Of a stretch of 64,000 nt of DNA, positions 48,556 to 60,421 are shown in pieces; positions within the stretch are counted from its first letter, which is position 1, and each line of letters opens with the position of its first letter. This stretch comes from Rhopalosiphum padi (taxonomy: Eukaryota > Arthropoda > Insecta > Hemiptera > Aphididae): assembly GCF_020882245.1 (NCBI RefSeq), contig NC_083597.1, forward strand, positions 10,140,581-10,204,580. Reading direction: 5' to 3'. The position numbers and the translations under genes are program-made. The notes under the pieces are model-generated. The model saw only the letters and a list, made by a program, of their open reading frames with translations, ran no database searches and had not been told where the DNA came from.

Positions 48556-49026
48556 TTAGCAACGTCTGCCGCCACTGCCGCCACTGATGTTGCTGTCGTC
48601 CTCGTCGTTGATGATGATCAATTTGGGCTTGGACTCGACGGCGAGCTGGTGGCGATGGTGGTTGTTGTGGTGGTGGTGGTGGTGGAGGTTTTGGTGGTCG
48701 TCGCCGGCCGCGTACTGCTGCAGATCGTTGTTGTTGTTGTGCACGCCACTGGACGACACGATCTCTTCCTGAGACATCTCGACGCCGCGGTGCTTCTTCT
48801 GTATCAGGTTCTCGATGTGGAACGCCAGGTTGTGCGAGGACACCGTGTCCGCCACGGCGGCTACGGCGTGCTGCTTGTCCGCCAGCGACTCGGCCGCAGC
48901 GGTTACGGCGTTCCTGCCGGTCAACTGGAACTCGGGGTACACCGCGAAGTGGTGGTGGTGATGGTGGTGAGGACTGGCCAGCGGCTGTTGCTGTTGCTGC
49001 AGCAGCGACTTGATGTCCTGTTGGTT
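48556..49026 (-). CDS. FoxL1: Forkhead gene coding exon 3 and stop
   Basis: Acceptor CACACAG|AACCAA, 156 codons to TAA (48556-48558). NQQDIKSLLQQQQQPLASP, a His run, FAVYPEFQLTGRNAVTAAA, EH1-like FHIENLI, a second His-rich run, then KPKLIIINDEDDSN and GGSGGRRC. The ORF shown by simple Met-start callers begins late at a GTG; the true exon extends 28 codons further upstream. Confidence 0.85.
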   Translation of the reverse strand, partial: NQQDIKSLLQQQQQPLASPHHHHHHHFAVYPEFQLTGRNAVTAAAESLADKQHAVAAVADTVSSHNLAFHIENLIQKKHRGVEMSQEEIVSSSGVHNNNNDLQQYAAGDDHQNLHHHHHHNNHHRHQLAVESKPKLIIINDEDDSNISGGSGGRRC

Positions 49027-52000
49027 CTGTGTGTGCGGACATCATATATGAAAAACACGAGACATACCATCATTATACATTATATTATACTCAACTGCAG
49101 TTGTATATACACGATTTATAATAAATAATAATATAATATCATAGTTTATTGATGTGGGTAAGTGCAAAGTATATGGACTAAGTGAATAAATAATTATAGG
49201 TATACACGAATCGGTGCATCCAAATGGCATGCCAAAAAGATTAACATAAATTGGAATGTCCTAATTGTATACTTGTATGCCATAGGGGAGACTGGCTTAA
49301 TATGACATACCATTTTTTAATTAAAAAAAATTTAAGGAAATGATGTTAGTTAACACGTGAAACTTGAGCAACATATTTGTATTTATATTATACACATATT
49401 TCTGAAGTCTAATATATAGACTAGAGTTATATATAACTTAGTTAGTTTTTGGCTCTGTTATGTCAACGATCTTATAGTATTAAGTAAAAGATAGCCGTCC
49501 ACCAGTTACGTCATCTTTATAGGTATGGGTGTATAATATAAATCGCGATAACGGACAACTTATTTGTTACAATAGTTATACACACGCACACAAACTATCA
49601 TATTGCATGCATAGATACTACATCATCTATATTATCTATGATTGCATAACATATAGCATAATATACCAAGTATCTACCTGCCCAGTGGCGTGGTGAACAT
49701 TTATTAACTATATGATGCACAACATATTTATTTCAGTATCTATACGACTATACCCATCCGGGTCCCTTATTTTCTGTTATAATTGACTTGGTTTACTAAA
49801 AATAAAATTTTTATTTCTTATTTCCCGCCATAACGCCTAAGGGTCATTAAACCCTTTTCACGTCAAAGTACCTACCTACTTAGTCGACCTATTTTTCTGC
49901 GCATTGTACAGGGTAGATATTATTATATATCCATTTTTTCGAACTGCACAATTTACATTAAACTTTGAATTACCGTGTGTAGCTTTGCCCCCACACTCCC
50001 CAAAACGGCAAAACGTATTTAAACCATGTGCACAATCATGAATTAATTAAAGTAAGTCACAACTAGGTTTGCCCAGGAAAAACCAAAATATGACATTTTG
50101 CCCAAGTATCGTGGGCAGTTCGCGTTTAGCCTGGACATTTCTGATGATGTTTGCCAGATTTCAACTTTTGTTGTAAATTGTAATATAATATATATTTCAC
50201 AGAAAATATATTTTTTAAATATGACAAAATGTACATAACACATTTGATATATTATATGAATTAATCAATCAAAAATAAAATGAAGAAAAAACTAAAAAAC
50301 AGTAAAGTCATTATTCACTTTTTAAATTCGTATTAAACATTAGCATTTCGTACGATACACACAATGTGTATCGTACTACACAACATTTTAATTTCTGTTG
50401 CAGCGCGTCATTTTAAATTTCTTATGAAGTTATGAAATGGGAAATGATGATAATGATCAGATAGTGATATTTATGAATTATAATTATATTGTTTCTCAAT
50501 GACTGAACGAGACAAGTTCATGCAAACCCACTAACTAAAATAAATTAAAAATAGACAACCAAAAAATTGGGATAATACTGAAGTATGTACTTAAAAGGCA
50601 GCGTATTAAATTAAAATTTAATAATGTTCCAATTTATTTGACATCGTAGAGCACGTCCACATTTACTTAACACTTTTATTGTATATATATTATATATAAT
50701 ATATAAATACAAGATACTATTTCATTTAACGTAAGACACTCATTATTTCAGAAGACTATGACAATTTTTCAAAATATTCCATATTTCAAAGCACAATATT
50801 ACTTGGAGTCTTTTTATCTATATAGAAATCAAATTTTGGATAAGTAGTTAAAGTAATTTTAGCAATTATAAATATTTAAAGTTTAGATTAGAGGAGTAAT
50901 AAACATTTTGCGGGGTTCCCACCTTGTATGACACCACTCCGGTCACCGATATTTCAAATACTTATAACTGATTTTTGTGTACGGATGAATAGCCGAATAG
51001 GAACACAAAAAAATATTCTGCTTCAGAATATGAAATTAAGAACGTATGTTGTAGTTCCGAAGAGTTAACAATGATTACGATAACAAATATAACTTTTTTC
51101 CAAAAACATTGTTATTTCTGACTGATCACTCCGCGTATACGCATTGTGATTGTCTGCAACTAACGACGACGATGCTTACCGTCTGGTGGTGGCTTTGCTG
51201 CTGGTACGGCCTGTGCCGGCGCATCCGCCTCCGCCTGTAGTTGCCCCGCTCGAACATGTCGGCCGCGGCCACCGGATCCAGCGTCCAGTAGCTGCCCTTG
51301 CCGCCGCCCATGTTGTCGTCCATGCCGGTCCGACCTCTCGGGATCTTTATGAAACAATCGTTCAGGCTCAGGTTGTGCCTGATCGAGTTCTGCCAGCCCT
51401 GTCTGTTGCGCCGGTAGTACGGGAACTTGTCCGTAATGTAGTTGTATATTTCGCTAAGCGTCATCCGCTGGTTGGGAGTGGACGTAATGGCCATGGCGAT
51501 GAGCGCTATGTACGAGTAAGGCGGTTTCTCGTTGCACCCGACTGCCGCCATGTCCGCGGCCGCAACAGCGGCCGCAGCCGCTGCATTCTGTTCGGAGGGT
51601 TGGTCGAACAGGCTGATGGCCGGTACCTGTGAGCAAAATATGATAGTTATAATTATTATTACTCGTTATAATATTATGTAAGTGTTGTAATAATTATATT
51701 TTGTAGACACTTATATATATATATCATTCACTATATAAATGTGTGTTAACGATTTATGTGTTGTTTGCCGGTAGAGGGTGCGGCAAGTAAAAAAAAAAAT
51801 ATACGATTTCAGAATAATATTATATAATTTATACAAATAGCAATTAATTAGAACAGATTGACTCATCAAATATGTATATAATATATTAAATAATTTATTG
51901 CGTACAGTATATAATTATAGCGATGTTTTTTAATATGTGTGTTTGTCAAGTATACAATAAATAATACAATACGGAGTATATATTATTACCATATATAGGA

Positions 52001-55000
52001 TGATATTTAAACTGTTCTAATTCATTGGTGGAACTATGGAAGATAAATTAATCAGACAGATATAAAATCATGTTCTCTATTAATAAATATTAAATAATAT
52101 AAATATATAATTTTAACGACAAAAATATACAATAATATGTAGTTTACCTATAACCTATTCCCTTTTATTATTATACCAAAATAATTTATTATAGAACAGT
52201 CAAAACTCTGAAAAGTCATATTTTTTTCTATTGTGTATATAAAATGTGTATCGCGATTTTTGATATGAGATTCTTATAACATGGCGAGTACCATTATTAT
52301 ACATAATGTCGTAAATTAGATCTTCTTAAGGGTATTGTAGTTGCATGTAGGGCACAGACGTCGAGCTCTGTCATTATCATTAGTAAAGGAAATGTGCTTA
52401 CGTCTTTCGGTCGTCAACATTTAAGTGATGACATTGAAAATTAATAGTTGATAATAAACTATAATATGTTTTTGCTATAAATGTGAGATACTAGGCCAGC
52501 AGTAAAATTATGCGGACGAACACTCAACACAGGCACTTTTTAGTTTTTTACTTCAACAATGTAAGAACTTTTGAGCTCTAATCATCATATAAACAGTTAA
52601 CATATTACATATGAAAAAGTTTGAAATCGATTATTAGATAATCCAATTTTAATGTGACGAGTCTTTAAAAACCAAGGAAGTTGCAAGTGACGTATTTGGC
52701 TTATTTCTATGAACCGTGGGGGGGTTACTAAATTTACGACTATTATGAACTTTATAAGTAAACTGATTTTTTTTTTATAAATACGCTTATGTTCTTGGAT
52801 ATTGGTCCATTTTGTACTTGCATATTTTCAACTTCTTAGGAAAGTTAAATGAAACAATATAACTCAAATAACAGTAAAACAATACTTATATTTATTGATC
52901 TATGTACAATTATGCACATGCAAAAAAATCAATTCAGTTAGTATTTTTTGCCTCATTGTAGATCTATAAGCCATGTTTTTAATCTACATATAATAAATGA
53001 AAAATTTAAATATAACTTATATAACTATTAATGTCAATTGTCAACTACATTACCTAAACCTTTATGGATTTATAAAAACAGATGAAATTATTCAATTATT
53101 ATGAACTAGAAAATATTTTAAGCAAAATTAATTTATGATATTTGTATTATAACAATAAATATTCTACTTTTAAATAAACTTTAATAATTTATTCAGAATT
53201 TTGATGGCAAATTGCTGTAAAGTCTAGTAAAAATTTTAAAATCACAATAGCTGAAGCCTAAATATAGTTAATACTTTAATAATACTGTATATGCATTTAG
53301 AATTAAGCATTACCTATACAAATTATATTGTTAATTTGTGGTAATATTATAATAATATGTATTATCAATTAAATAATCTTACATCACGACTAAACTAATG
53401 ATATTGCAACCTCACGCATCGTCACAGTTACGATTTATATCTTCAATTGTGGAAACAATTGAAATATTTATAATTTTTATCGTGTGTAATAATACCATTG
53501 ATAATATACTGATAACCATTTTTTTTCAATTTTCGTAATTTTATCGTATTTTTATCGTATTTTCAAACAAACGTTTTAGACTATGGGAAAATGACAATCG
53601 TCCCCATCATTAGCCCCCCCTCACTATTAAATTCACCAATGGAATTAATCAGCTATATAGTATATATCATCAGTGTGCCATCAAATATTAGGTTACTTAT
53701 ATAGATATAGATGTGTTAAATTTTAATTTAACCATAAATCATTGTCAGTTAGTCTATATTTATATAAGAATGTTTTATTATGTATTCTTTATATTGTTAT
53801 TAGTAATATGGTAGGTTAAACTGTTTTTTGCCGGAAAAATTCATACATTATGTTATTCATAGCAATTATTATAATATTATTTCATACAATATTAATAGCT
53901 GTTATTAACTTAAGTCAATACAGATGTGCAGTAAAACGGTGTAAATAGGTTCATGGTATATAAATAGCTTAAAATAAATCTAATTTTTTTGGAAATTTCA
54001 TTGAGTATAATAAATAATTATATACGCAGTGGTAAAATGTTTCAAGTCCACCAAATAATATTATTTGAAATTAAAAAATAAATTACTAAAATCATAAATT
54101 TTTGTTTAAATTTAAACTGAGAATGTTTATAAAAACAAATTGTACGTATGTACTATGTATATTTAAGATTTTTAAGTTTCTATAAGAAATCGATGGGTTA
54201 AGATTTTATAAGAAACATTATATTATACATTTTCAAGTTTTAGCTATTTAACTTGAAAATTTTATAAAATTTTAATTTTAATAATTGCATATATAAAAAT
54301 AAATTGTGACGATTAATTTTAAATATAATAAAATTGTCATAAGTACTAAAAACTTATGTAAGATATATTAAATTTTCTAGTTTTAAGACTTTTTATAAGT
54401 TTTATAACAGTTTATTGAAAAAAAATTAAAAATTCTAAAATTTCAAATGCCTATAAATAACTATAAATAATCTATAGATAAATTTATTAAATTTAATCAT
54501 GTATGAAATAACAATTTAAATAATTATTGAAAGTTTCAAAACTATAATTTTTCATCTTTGAATTACTACAAAAAACGAATTCGATTTTGTCAAAATCTGG
54601 GTTTACATAAAATTTGTTATTTTTCCCAAAGTAAAGGTTTAATTTGCTACCAAAGACCACCGTTTAAATTGAAAATATATGAGTTTGTACTGCATAAAAA
54701 GGTGAAATAAAAATAAATTAATATTTACAATAATTACACATAATTTATAACCCAATGAATAATCGTGGAGAATCTAATATAATTTGTTAAGTAAAAGTAA
54801 AAGGTTCCAAATCACCAAAAACATATAAATTTTCAGTATGTTCTAAAATCTATGTAATTATGTGACCAATAACCAATAAACAAAACGTTTGAAATAAATA
54901 GTTATAACTATATATAATATATCAATTAGTATAATAATGAAGTATGAGTTATTAATGAAACGATTTTTATATCCATACAATATGTTCAGTTAACTTCGTA

Positions 55001-57899
55001 TTTTAGAATCTGTGTGGAGCGATAAATGCATTGATTTTACAATTTTTTTTTTTTATATGTACACAATAAGTAGGTAGTCGATAAAATACTTAGATTTTTG
55101 AAAATGGAAGTGATTTCTGGTTTAGATTTTAGAAAAGTTAAAAAAAAATAATGTAAGACGGGATTTTTACGTAAATACAATTTTTGATAAAATCGATTTT
55201 GTTTTGTTGGTCTAATTCGAAAACGAATCTGTACATACTTGAAATTTTCCCCAAATGTTTATATTATCAATTTCATTATACGTTAAAATGTATTTTTTTT
55301 AAACTCTTTTTGAGTTACTTTATAGGTATGTGAGAAATTTTCAACTTTTTAAGTTTTTTTTTTCTATTAATGTTGATAAAAATTATTCACTGGGCCAAAA
55401 TACTTGAAAATGTAATACAAGATCCCACATAAGTTGTTTTTATATCTGTATAAAAATATTAAAAATACTTAGGCAAACTTTATTTTTATATGCATTTGAA
55501 GTTAGAATTTTGTCGAAATTAATAATAAGAATGACAAAAATTTGCAAACCATTTTTTGTAGTTAAAAATTTATAAAAAACTTTTCTTTTTATAGCTAAGT
55601 TTTGAAAATTGAATACAAAATTAAGTAGTTCAAAAGTAGTTCATAACTTCAGTAGCTCTTAATCATACAATCTAATGAATATAATATAAAAGCAATTATT
55701 TTTTATAGACATTTAGTCTAAATTTAAAATTGGGTCGAAATTACTTATTTAAAGATAAATAACGATGTTAATTAATTTGTTATAATTTAAAAACATTATT
55801 CTTCTTAACTTTTATGTAGGAATATTATATTATTATGAATTTTACTATACGCAATGGTATTTTTGATTTTGTTTAAATATGTTATTATCTTTTTATTGTA
55901 TGAATCTATTTTTACTGTTTTACAGTATTTACAGAAAGATTTTATTAAATTTTGAGTTTTAATGTTGATATAATATGATATTAATACATATTATATTATA
56001 ATAATTTTTTTCCCGTGTTATCGAGAACCAGGGGAGGAACTGGTTTTGGCATTGCTCCCCATATTATAATAATTAAATATTAATAATATAATAAATGTAA
56101 TATTTTCACAAAAAAGGTTATCAACTTACTGTAATATTAAAAGTAAAATAAATGACTCATAACAGTCATATAACTACGTATATCAAAAATGTATTATGAA
56201 ATATACTAAGTGATGTAGGCTGACAGACCACCTCCGCTCAAAATTGTTTTTCGTGCATACACAATGATATATTAAATTTAAAATTAACACACCCATAATA
56301 GTGATGACCCACTCGACATCTAATATACAGAAAAACCGTATGCACTTGCCCATCTATTTAATGTTGCTTTTGGCTTAGTTATATTTATACTTTGAATATC
56401 GTACAAAAATATATTCAATTAAAAAAAAAAAAAATGTTATTGTAATATAAAAATATATATATAGTTATTAAAACACGATAGATATTATTAAAACGCTTTA
56501 TTACTTGTCTTGTTACTACCTATAGGATTAGTACCTAATCGTACTAAAGTAATAATTATTTTTAATTATCTTAAATATTAGGTGATATATGCGTATGATG
56601 GATTCAACACGTTTGATCAAGTGGACGTGGACTCACTCTAAGTTGTTTTATTTATGCATCAATAAAGTCTTAAATGTTTTATCAGTCACTATAATTTACA
56701 TATAGGTGAGGATTGTAACATATGTTTCAATGTTTATACCAATAAATCCTGTATGTATTTTATCTCTGACCATAAAATTGGTCTGAATCGTTTCGGAAAA
56801 TTTAATGATCTTTTCGCGTGAATATAAATTATAATCATTATTTTTCGTAAAAACTATAATTTAGCCGCCACTTGACTCTGCTCATAGTCTGAACTATTTA
56901 AACGCATATAAATGAATAAAAATAAAGTATTGTTTTATTCTCGACAATTTTTAGAAATACATTCGTCTCTAAAATACCATCAGTATAAAAATTCCTCTAT
57001 CAATATACTACAATAATTATTACGTATTTATATATAATATTCTAAATATGTGCATTATTATCAAAATCATAGTAATCGATAAGATAAACGTTTTATTTTT
57101 TTAAAATTTTTTTACCTTGAAAAAACGTAGATGCTGTATTTTTAACACAATCAGTAATTATAGGATAACTACCTACACACGTATAATGCATAAAATACTA
57201 GAAGAACGCGCGTAACGAGGGAACCCATTCAGGCCATCCATATTGATAGAACTCTTCGGGATAGAATTTGTTTGTTTATTAATCGTTATTATTCCAGTAC
57301 TTTATGTAGTGCTAATTGAATAGGTACCGCAGCTTCTTTTGAGATGGCAGACAACGCGGTGACGGAGAGAGATTATAGGTAGTGTTTGGTGGGTGTTTTA
57401 GTTTTCACGTATTGTGATGGCGAAATATGATGGGCTAATGGACGGCTGACAGGACGGCGCGGGTATGAGATGGTTTGGCGCCACCCCATTTTTAAACTTT
57501 AAAAATATAATATCACGTAAAAATAAAGTTAGTATCGTATGTGCGGGTCAGCTGACAATAACAACACATATTACGAGTATATAGGCTTACCGTCGGCATT
57601 TGTGGCTTGTCCGCAAAGTTGACGGAACTCTGCAACCTCAGCGATTCCTGTAGGTAGGGCAGGATGCGAGAATGCAACATGTGCTGGTAGTGCTGTTGGT
57701 ACAGTATGGGCAGCTGATGGAACAGGGCGATGGCTGACAAGTTCTGCGGCACGGGCGGCAGCGACGCTATCGCCTCGGCCAACATGTTCCGCTGCTGGTG
57801 ATGACTCGGTATGGTCGGCTCTTCGTTCTTCATGCTGTCCACTGCGGCTGCGGTACGGCTTGGCTGTTCCGGTGAATGGGGTTGGCCCCCGCGGTTCAT
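48556..57899 (-). CDS. FoxL1: Forkhead-box transcription factor, FoxL1-like, complete coding sequence
   Basis: Three coding exons (57899-57591, 51626-51180, 49026-48556), all joined in phase 0, give 408 aa. Residues about 137-240 are a forkhead winged-helix DNA-binding domain: KPPYSYIALIAMAI, MTLSEIYNYITDKFPYY, recognition helix WQNSIRHNLSLNDCFIK, wing GKGSYWTLDP and the basic end MFERGNYRRRRMRR. A Gly/Asp insertion (GRTGMDDNMGG) separates IPR from GKGSYW. That insertion and NYRRRR.RR recall Drosophila fd64A (FoxL1). Residues 321-327, FHIENLI, form an EH1-like motif of the kind that recruits Groucho, also seen in FoxL1 proteins. There are polyalanine, polyglutamine and polyhistidine runs outside the domain. 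The forkhead identity is certain; the subclass is from memory, with FoxL2 or FoxQ as alternatives. Confidence 0.9.
49027..51179 (-). other. Forkhead gene intron 2
   Basis: 2.15 kb, AT-rich. It contains a perfect 12-bp-arm palindrome (50350-50376). CAGTGGCGTGGTGAAC at 49684 resembles a hAT end, but no partner was found. No gene. Confidence 0.65.
50350..50376. repeat. Perfect palindrome, 12-bp arms, 3-nt loop
   Basis: GTACGATACACA, CAA, then its exact complement. Within the forkhead intron; function unknown. Confidence 0.85.
51180..51626 (-). CDS. FoxL1: Forkhead gene coding exon 2 (DNA-binding domain)
   Basis: 149 codons. Acceptor CTCACAG|GTACCG, donor CAGACG|GTAAGC. VPAISLFDQPSEQN, an alanine run, then the complete forkhead domain and a Gln/His tail (PYQQQSHHQT). 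The ATG at 51551 is internal and not the start, because the frame is open to the acceptor and joins exon 1 in phase. Confidence 0.94.
53640..53770 (+). repeat. Interspersed repeat family copy (5' part)
   Basis: AGATGTGTTAAATTTTAATT then CATAAATCATTGTCAGTTAG, in the same order as at 24600 and 32545. Confidence 0.45.
55000..56360 (-). repeat. Long inverted copy of the interspersed repeat family
   Basis: Read on the minus strand it starts GGGCAAGTGCATACGG near 56357 and passes GTGGGTCATCACTATTATG, GTGTTAATTTTAAATTTAA, GCACGAAAAACAATTTTG and GTGGTCTGTCAGCCTAC. It ends near 55000 with ATCGCTCCACACAGATTC. It is the longest copy in the window (about 1.35 kb). No open frame of note, so it appears non-coding or long dead. 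Confidence 0.6.
57591..57899 (-). CDS. FoxL1: Forkhead gene coding exon 1
   Basis: 103 codons. The acceptor CAG abuts the ATG exactly, so an upstream non-coding exon is required. Begins MNRGGQPHSPEQPSRTAA and contains LAEAIASLPPVPQNLSAIAL and YQQHYQHMLHSRILPYLQ, a helical, hydrophobic/Gln-rich region. Donor CCGACG|GTAAGC. GC content is much higher than in the introns. Confidence 0.85.
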
Positions 57900-60356
57900 C
57901 TGCAATAACCATAATATACGGCGGTGTTAGTATTACCATATACGCGGTTGGGGTTATCGCGCAGTCGTCGGATGTGAACGACTGCTGTTTTTGATCGACA
58001 ATATTATATATTATTATTGTATATTTAGTGGCAACTACAGCAACGCTAAGAATGACGGGACAGAACCGTAATATTGCGTATTATTACTATATTATTATAA
58101 CGGATTCTTCTTTATTAGCGCGTAGAATTACACTATACAACTCCTTTCTCTTAAAATTATTAAATAATGTGATCTTGATGAATTTTTTCTGTTAAGTCTG
58201 ATAAATTTTAAAGTCACTGACCACAATTTAGTCGTAATCATTATCTGTTTTGTATTCGTAATTTCCCCCAAACCCACATGTTAAATAGACCCTCATTAAT
58301 ATTAATAATATTTCAATGTCACACGGCTGCAATGATCTTAATGTTAATAATCCATTTAATTGTGAGTAATTATCCCTCTTTTATTTGTATTTTAATTTGA
58401 AATTTTATTGTTAATATTACATTAATATATACATATTGTTTGTCCATAATATAGTCATTGTCCGTTAAGGCCTTAACTATCTTTTTACGTATATAATGTA
58501 CATAATACATATTATATTGTTTTTCTTCTATTATTTTATTTGTTCTCGTTTATTATTAAACCATCGTGTACTTAACTTGTTAATGTTACTTATTAATTGA
58601 TTATCACTAATTATATTCATTAATGTTATTATTATTATTATTATTTATTACTGCCTGTATTTTAAATTGAACAATTGTCTTTAAAATGAGTAAATAAAAT
58701 ATTAATCGACATCCGATATTAATATAATAATGTGTTCTGCAAAAAATGCTCCCATTGGTCAATATTTAATGTTAAGGATTTTTTATCGGACAATTTTAAG
58801 CAGAGAATTGATAATGAAACGTAAATATACTTTGAAGTACATACCTATCACACATTTGCAAGAATATTAATTACGGTTTATAAATATATATCTAAACTCG
58901 TATTTTGTATCAATGTTGTGAAAACGTGAAGTACCTACGAAATATACGTATGTTAAGCACTTAACGCTATTGCTTAATAACAATAAGAATACTTTGTTTT
59001 CAAATAATTATATGTCTAGTGTATGTAACTATATAGTATGTATGTATAGTCGTTAAATTAATCAATAATTATCAAACAATATTTGCATCTTATACCGAAC
59101 ACCGGCATTAAAAATCATTCTGGTTAGTGGTTGTTTTATATTTTAAGATGAAATTTGAAAAAAAAATGGATAAAAAAGGCTTAATGTCGAAACGAACAAT
59201 TTATTCTTGTTAATAAAACTATTATAACAGAATCTGCAATATTGAATCTTTGGTTCAATGTAATAAATTTAGTGGAGACATAGACACCTACGTGTCACAC
59301 TTTTCAATTTTTGAAAAACAGTTTTCCTGTAGTTTTTTTGACAAGTACTAAGAATTTTTTCTTTTGATTTCTTAAGATACAAACTATAATAGATCCAATT
59401 TTTTACTAGAAACCACCCTAAACATTGTAGATTGAAGCATTGTTTCTGGTATAAAAGGCGTCAGTAACCGCCTTATACACACACACAAACATCGTAAAAT
59501 CAATACATCTATCATCGCTCCGATCAGATACTAAAATACAATAAAATTAAAAAAAAAAAAATAACCTTATATTTTATTTTGTAAAAATAATAAACATAAT
59601 AACAATTAAGAATTAATATTTTACCACACAATAAAATTAATTCAATACTTATCGAAATACTTCATGTATAAAAATATATTTGAGTGGTTTTTTTTAAATA
59701 ATATTCTAATGATTAAGATTGCTCTCGTGGTAAATGATTTAAAAAGCCACAAGTTTACTACATACTTGAGTTGTAATAGTTTACGTGTTAGTATGATACA
59801 ATTTATATTCAAATGAATAAATATGTTAAAACCCGGTCACTTATTTTTCCCTGACTATTTAATGCATATAGGCACGCGTGTAATAGCTAAGTGCTAGGTG
59901 GCGAAATAAATGGTATGATTTCATTAAAATTTTATAAATATTACACAACAAAAAGGTTTGGGTTGTCATCAATCAGTTGTCAAGTTTACCCCGCCTTATT
60001 ACAGATAAGATATGGTTACGTTAAGTTGTTTTCTTTTAAAACTGTTAATATTTATTGTTTATGCTGCATACCTAATCCAATACTAATATTTAGTGGAAAC
60101 AAACAATGTACTGAGCATTTTTAGGTTGTTGAAATACGTATCGTTGTAAAACGGATTAAACACATTTGCTATTGGTTAACGGGGTCTCGTCTTATTTAAA
60201 CTATAAAAAAATCATGCATGTTTGTGCGAGAGAAAGACTACCTTTATTGACTTAAGAGTTCAGAGATAAAATCATTTTTTTTTTCAATTAAAAAATCTTT
60301 TAATTTTGTCATATCTGTGTTTGTCCGTTAAAAAAAAATATAATATCGAAACTTAC
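57900..60356 (-). other. Forkhead gene 5'UTR intron
   Basis: 2.4 kb between the probable non-coding exon and the coding start. AT-rich, with an (ATT)n run near 58624-58650 and the repeat copy at 59290-59540. Nothing else seen. Confidence 0.5.
59290..59540 (+). repeat. Interspersed repeat family copy (3' part)
   Basis: Contains TACTAGAAACCACCCTAAAC and ends ATCATCGCTCCGATCAGATAC, matching the 3' ends seen at 25000-25035 and, inverted, at 55000. Confidence 0.55.
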
Positions 60357-60421
60357 CGATACCAAACTGCAGTCTGCAAGATGCCGTCCGATTGGTCAAA
60401 CACTTGTAGGACCCGGATATT
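60357..60421 (-). other. FoxL1: Probable non-coding 5' exon of the forkhead gene
   Basis: Acceptor ATTTTTCAG|AATATC and a strong donor TATCG|GTAAGTTTCG bound a 65-base, GC-richer segment. Joined to the next exon (CAG|ATG), its in-phase frame has a TGA (GTT TGA CCA), so it would be 5'UTR. Further upstream exons and the promoter are not resolved. Confidence 0.5.

Larger units (their letters stand above)
51627..57590 (-). other. Forkhead gene intron 1
   Basis: About 6 kb, mostly repeat-derived: family copies at 53640-53770 and 55000-56360. The stretch at 57180-57480 is less AT-biased (for example GAGATGGCAGACAACGCGG) and may hold regulatory sequence. No other gene seen. Confidence 0.6.

Noticed and set aside
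48500..49045. 181-residue minus-strand open frame
   Set aside because: Wrong frame of the forkhead last exon. The 156-codon frame from 49026 matches the splice phase and contains the EH1-like motif.
48337..49128. 263-residue plus-strand open frame
   Set aside because: It is antisense to the last forkhead exon. Its long valine and leucine runs are the reverse complement of the His/Gln/Asn runs, and the minus-strand frame joins the forkhead domain in phase.
51150..51632. Plus-strand 160-residue open frame
   Set aside because: Antisense shadow of the forkhead DNA-binding exon.
57571..57939. 122-residue minus-strand frame over forkhead exon 1
   Set aside because: Different frame; the 103-codon frame from 57899 splices in phase to the forkhead domain.
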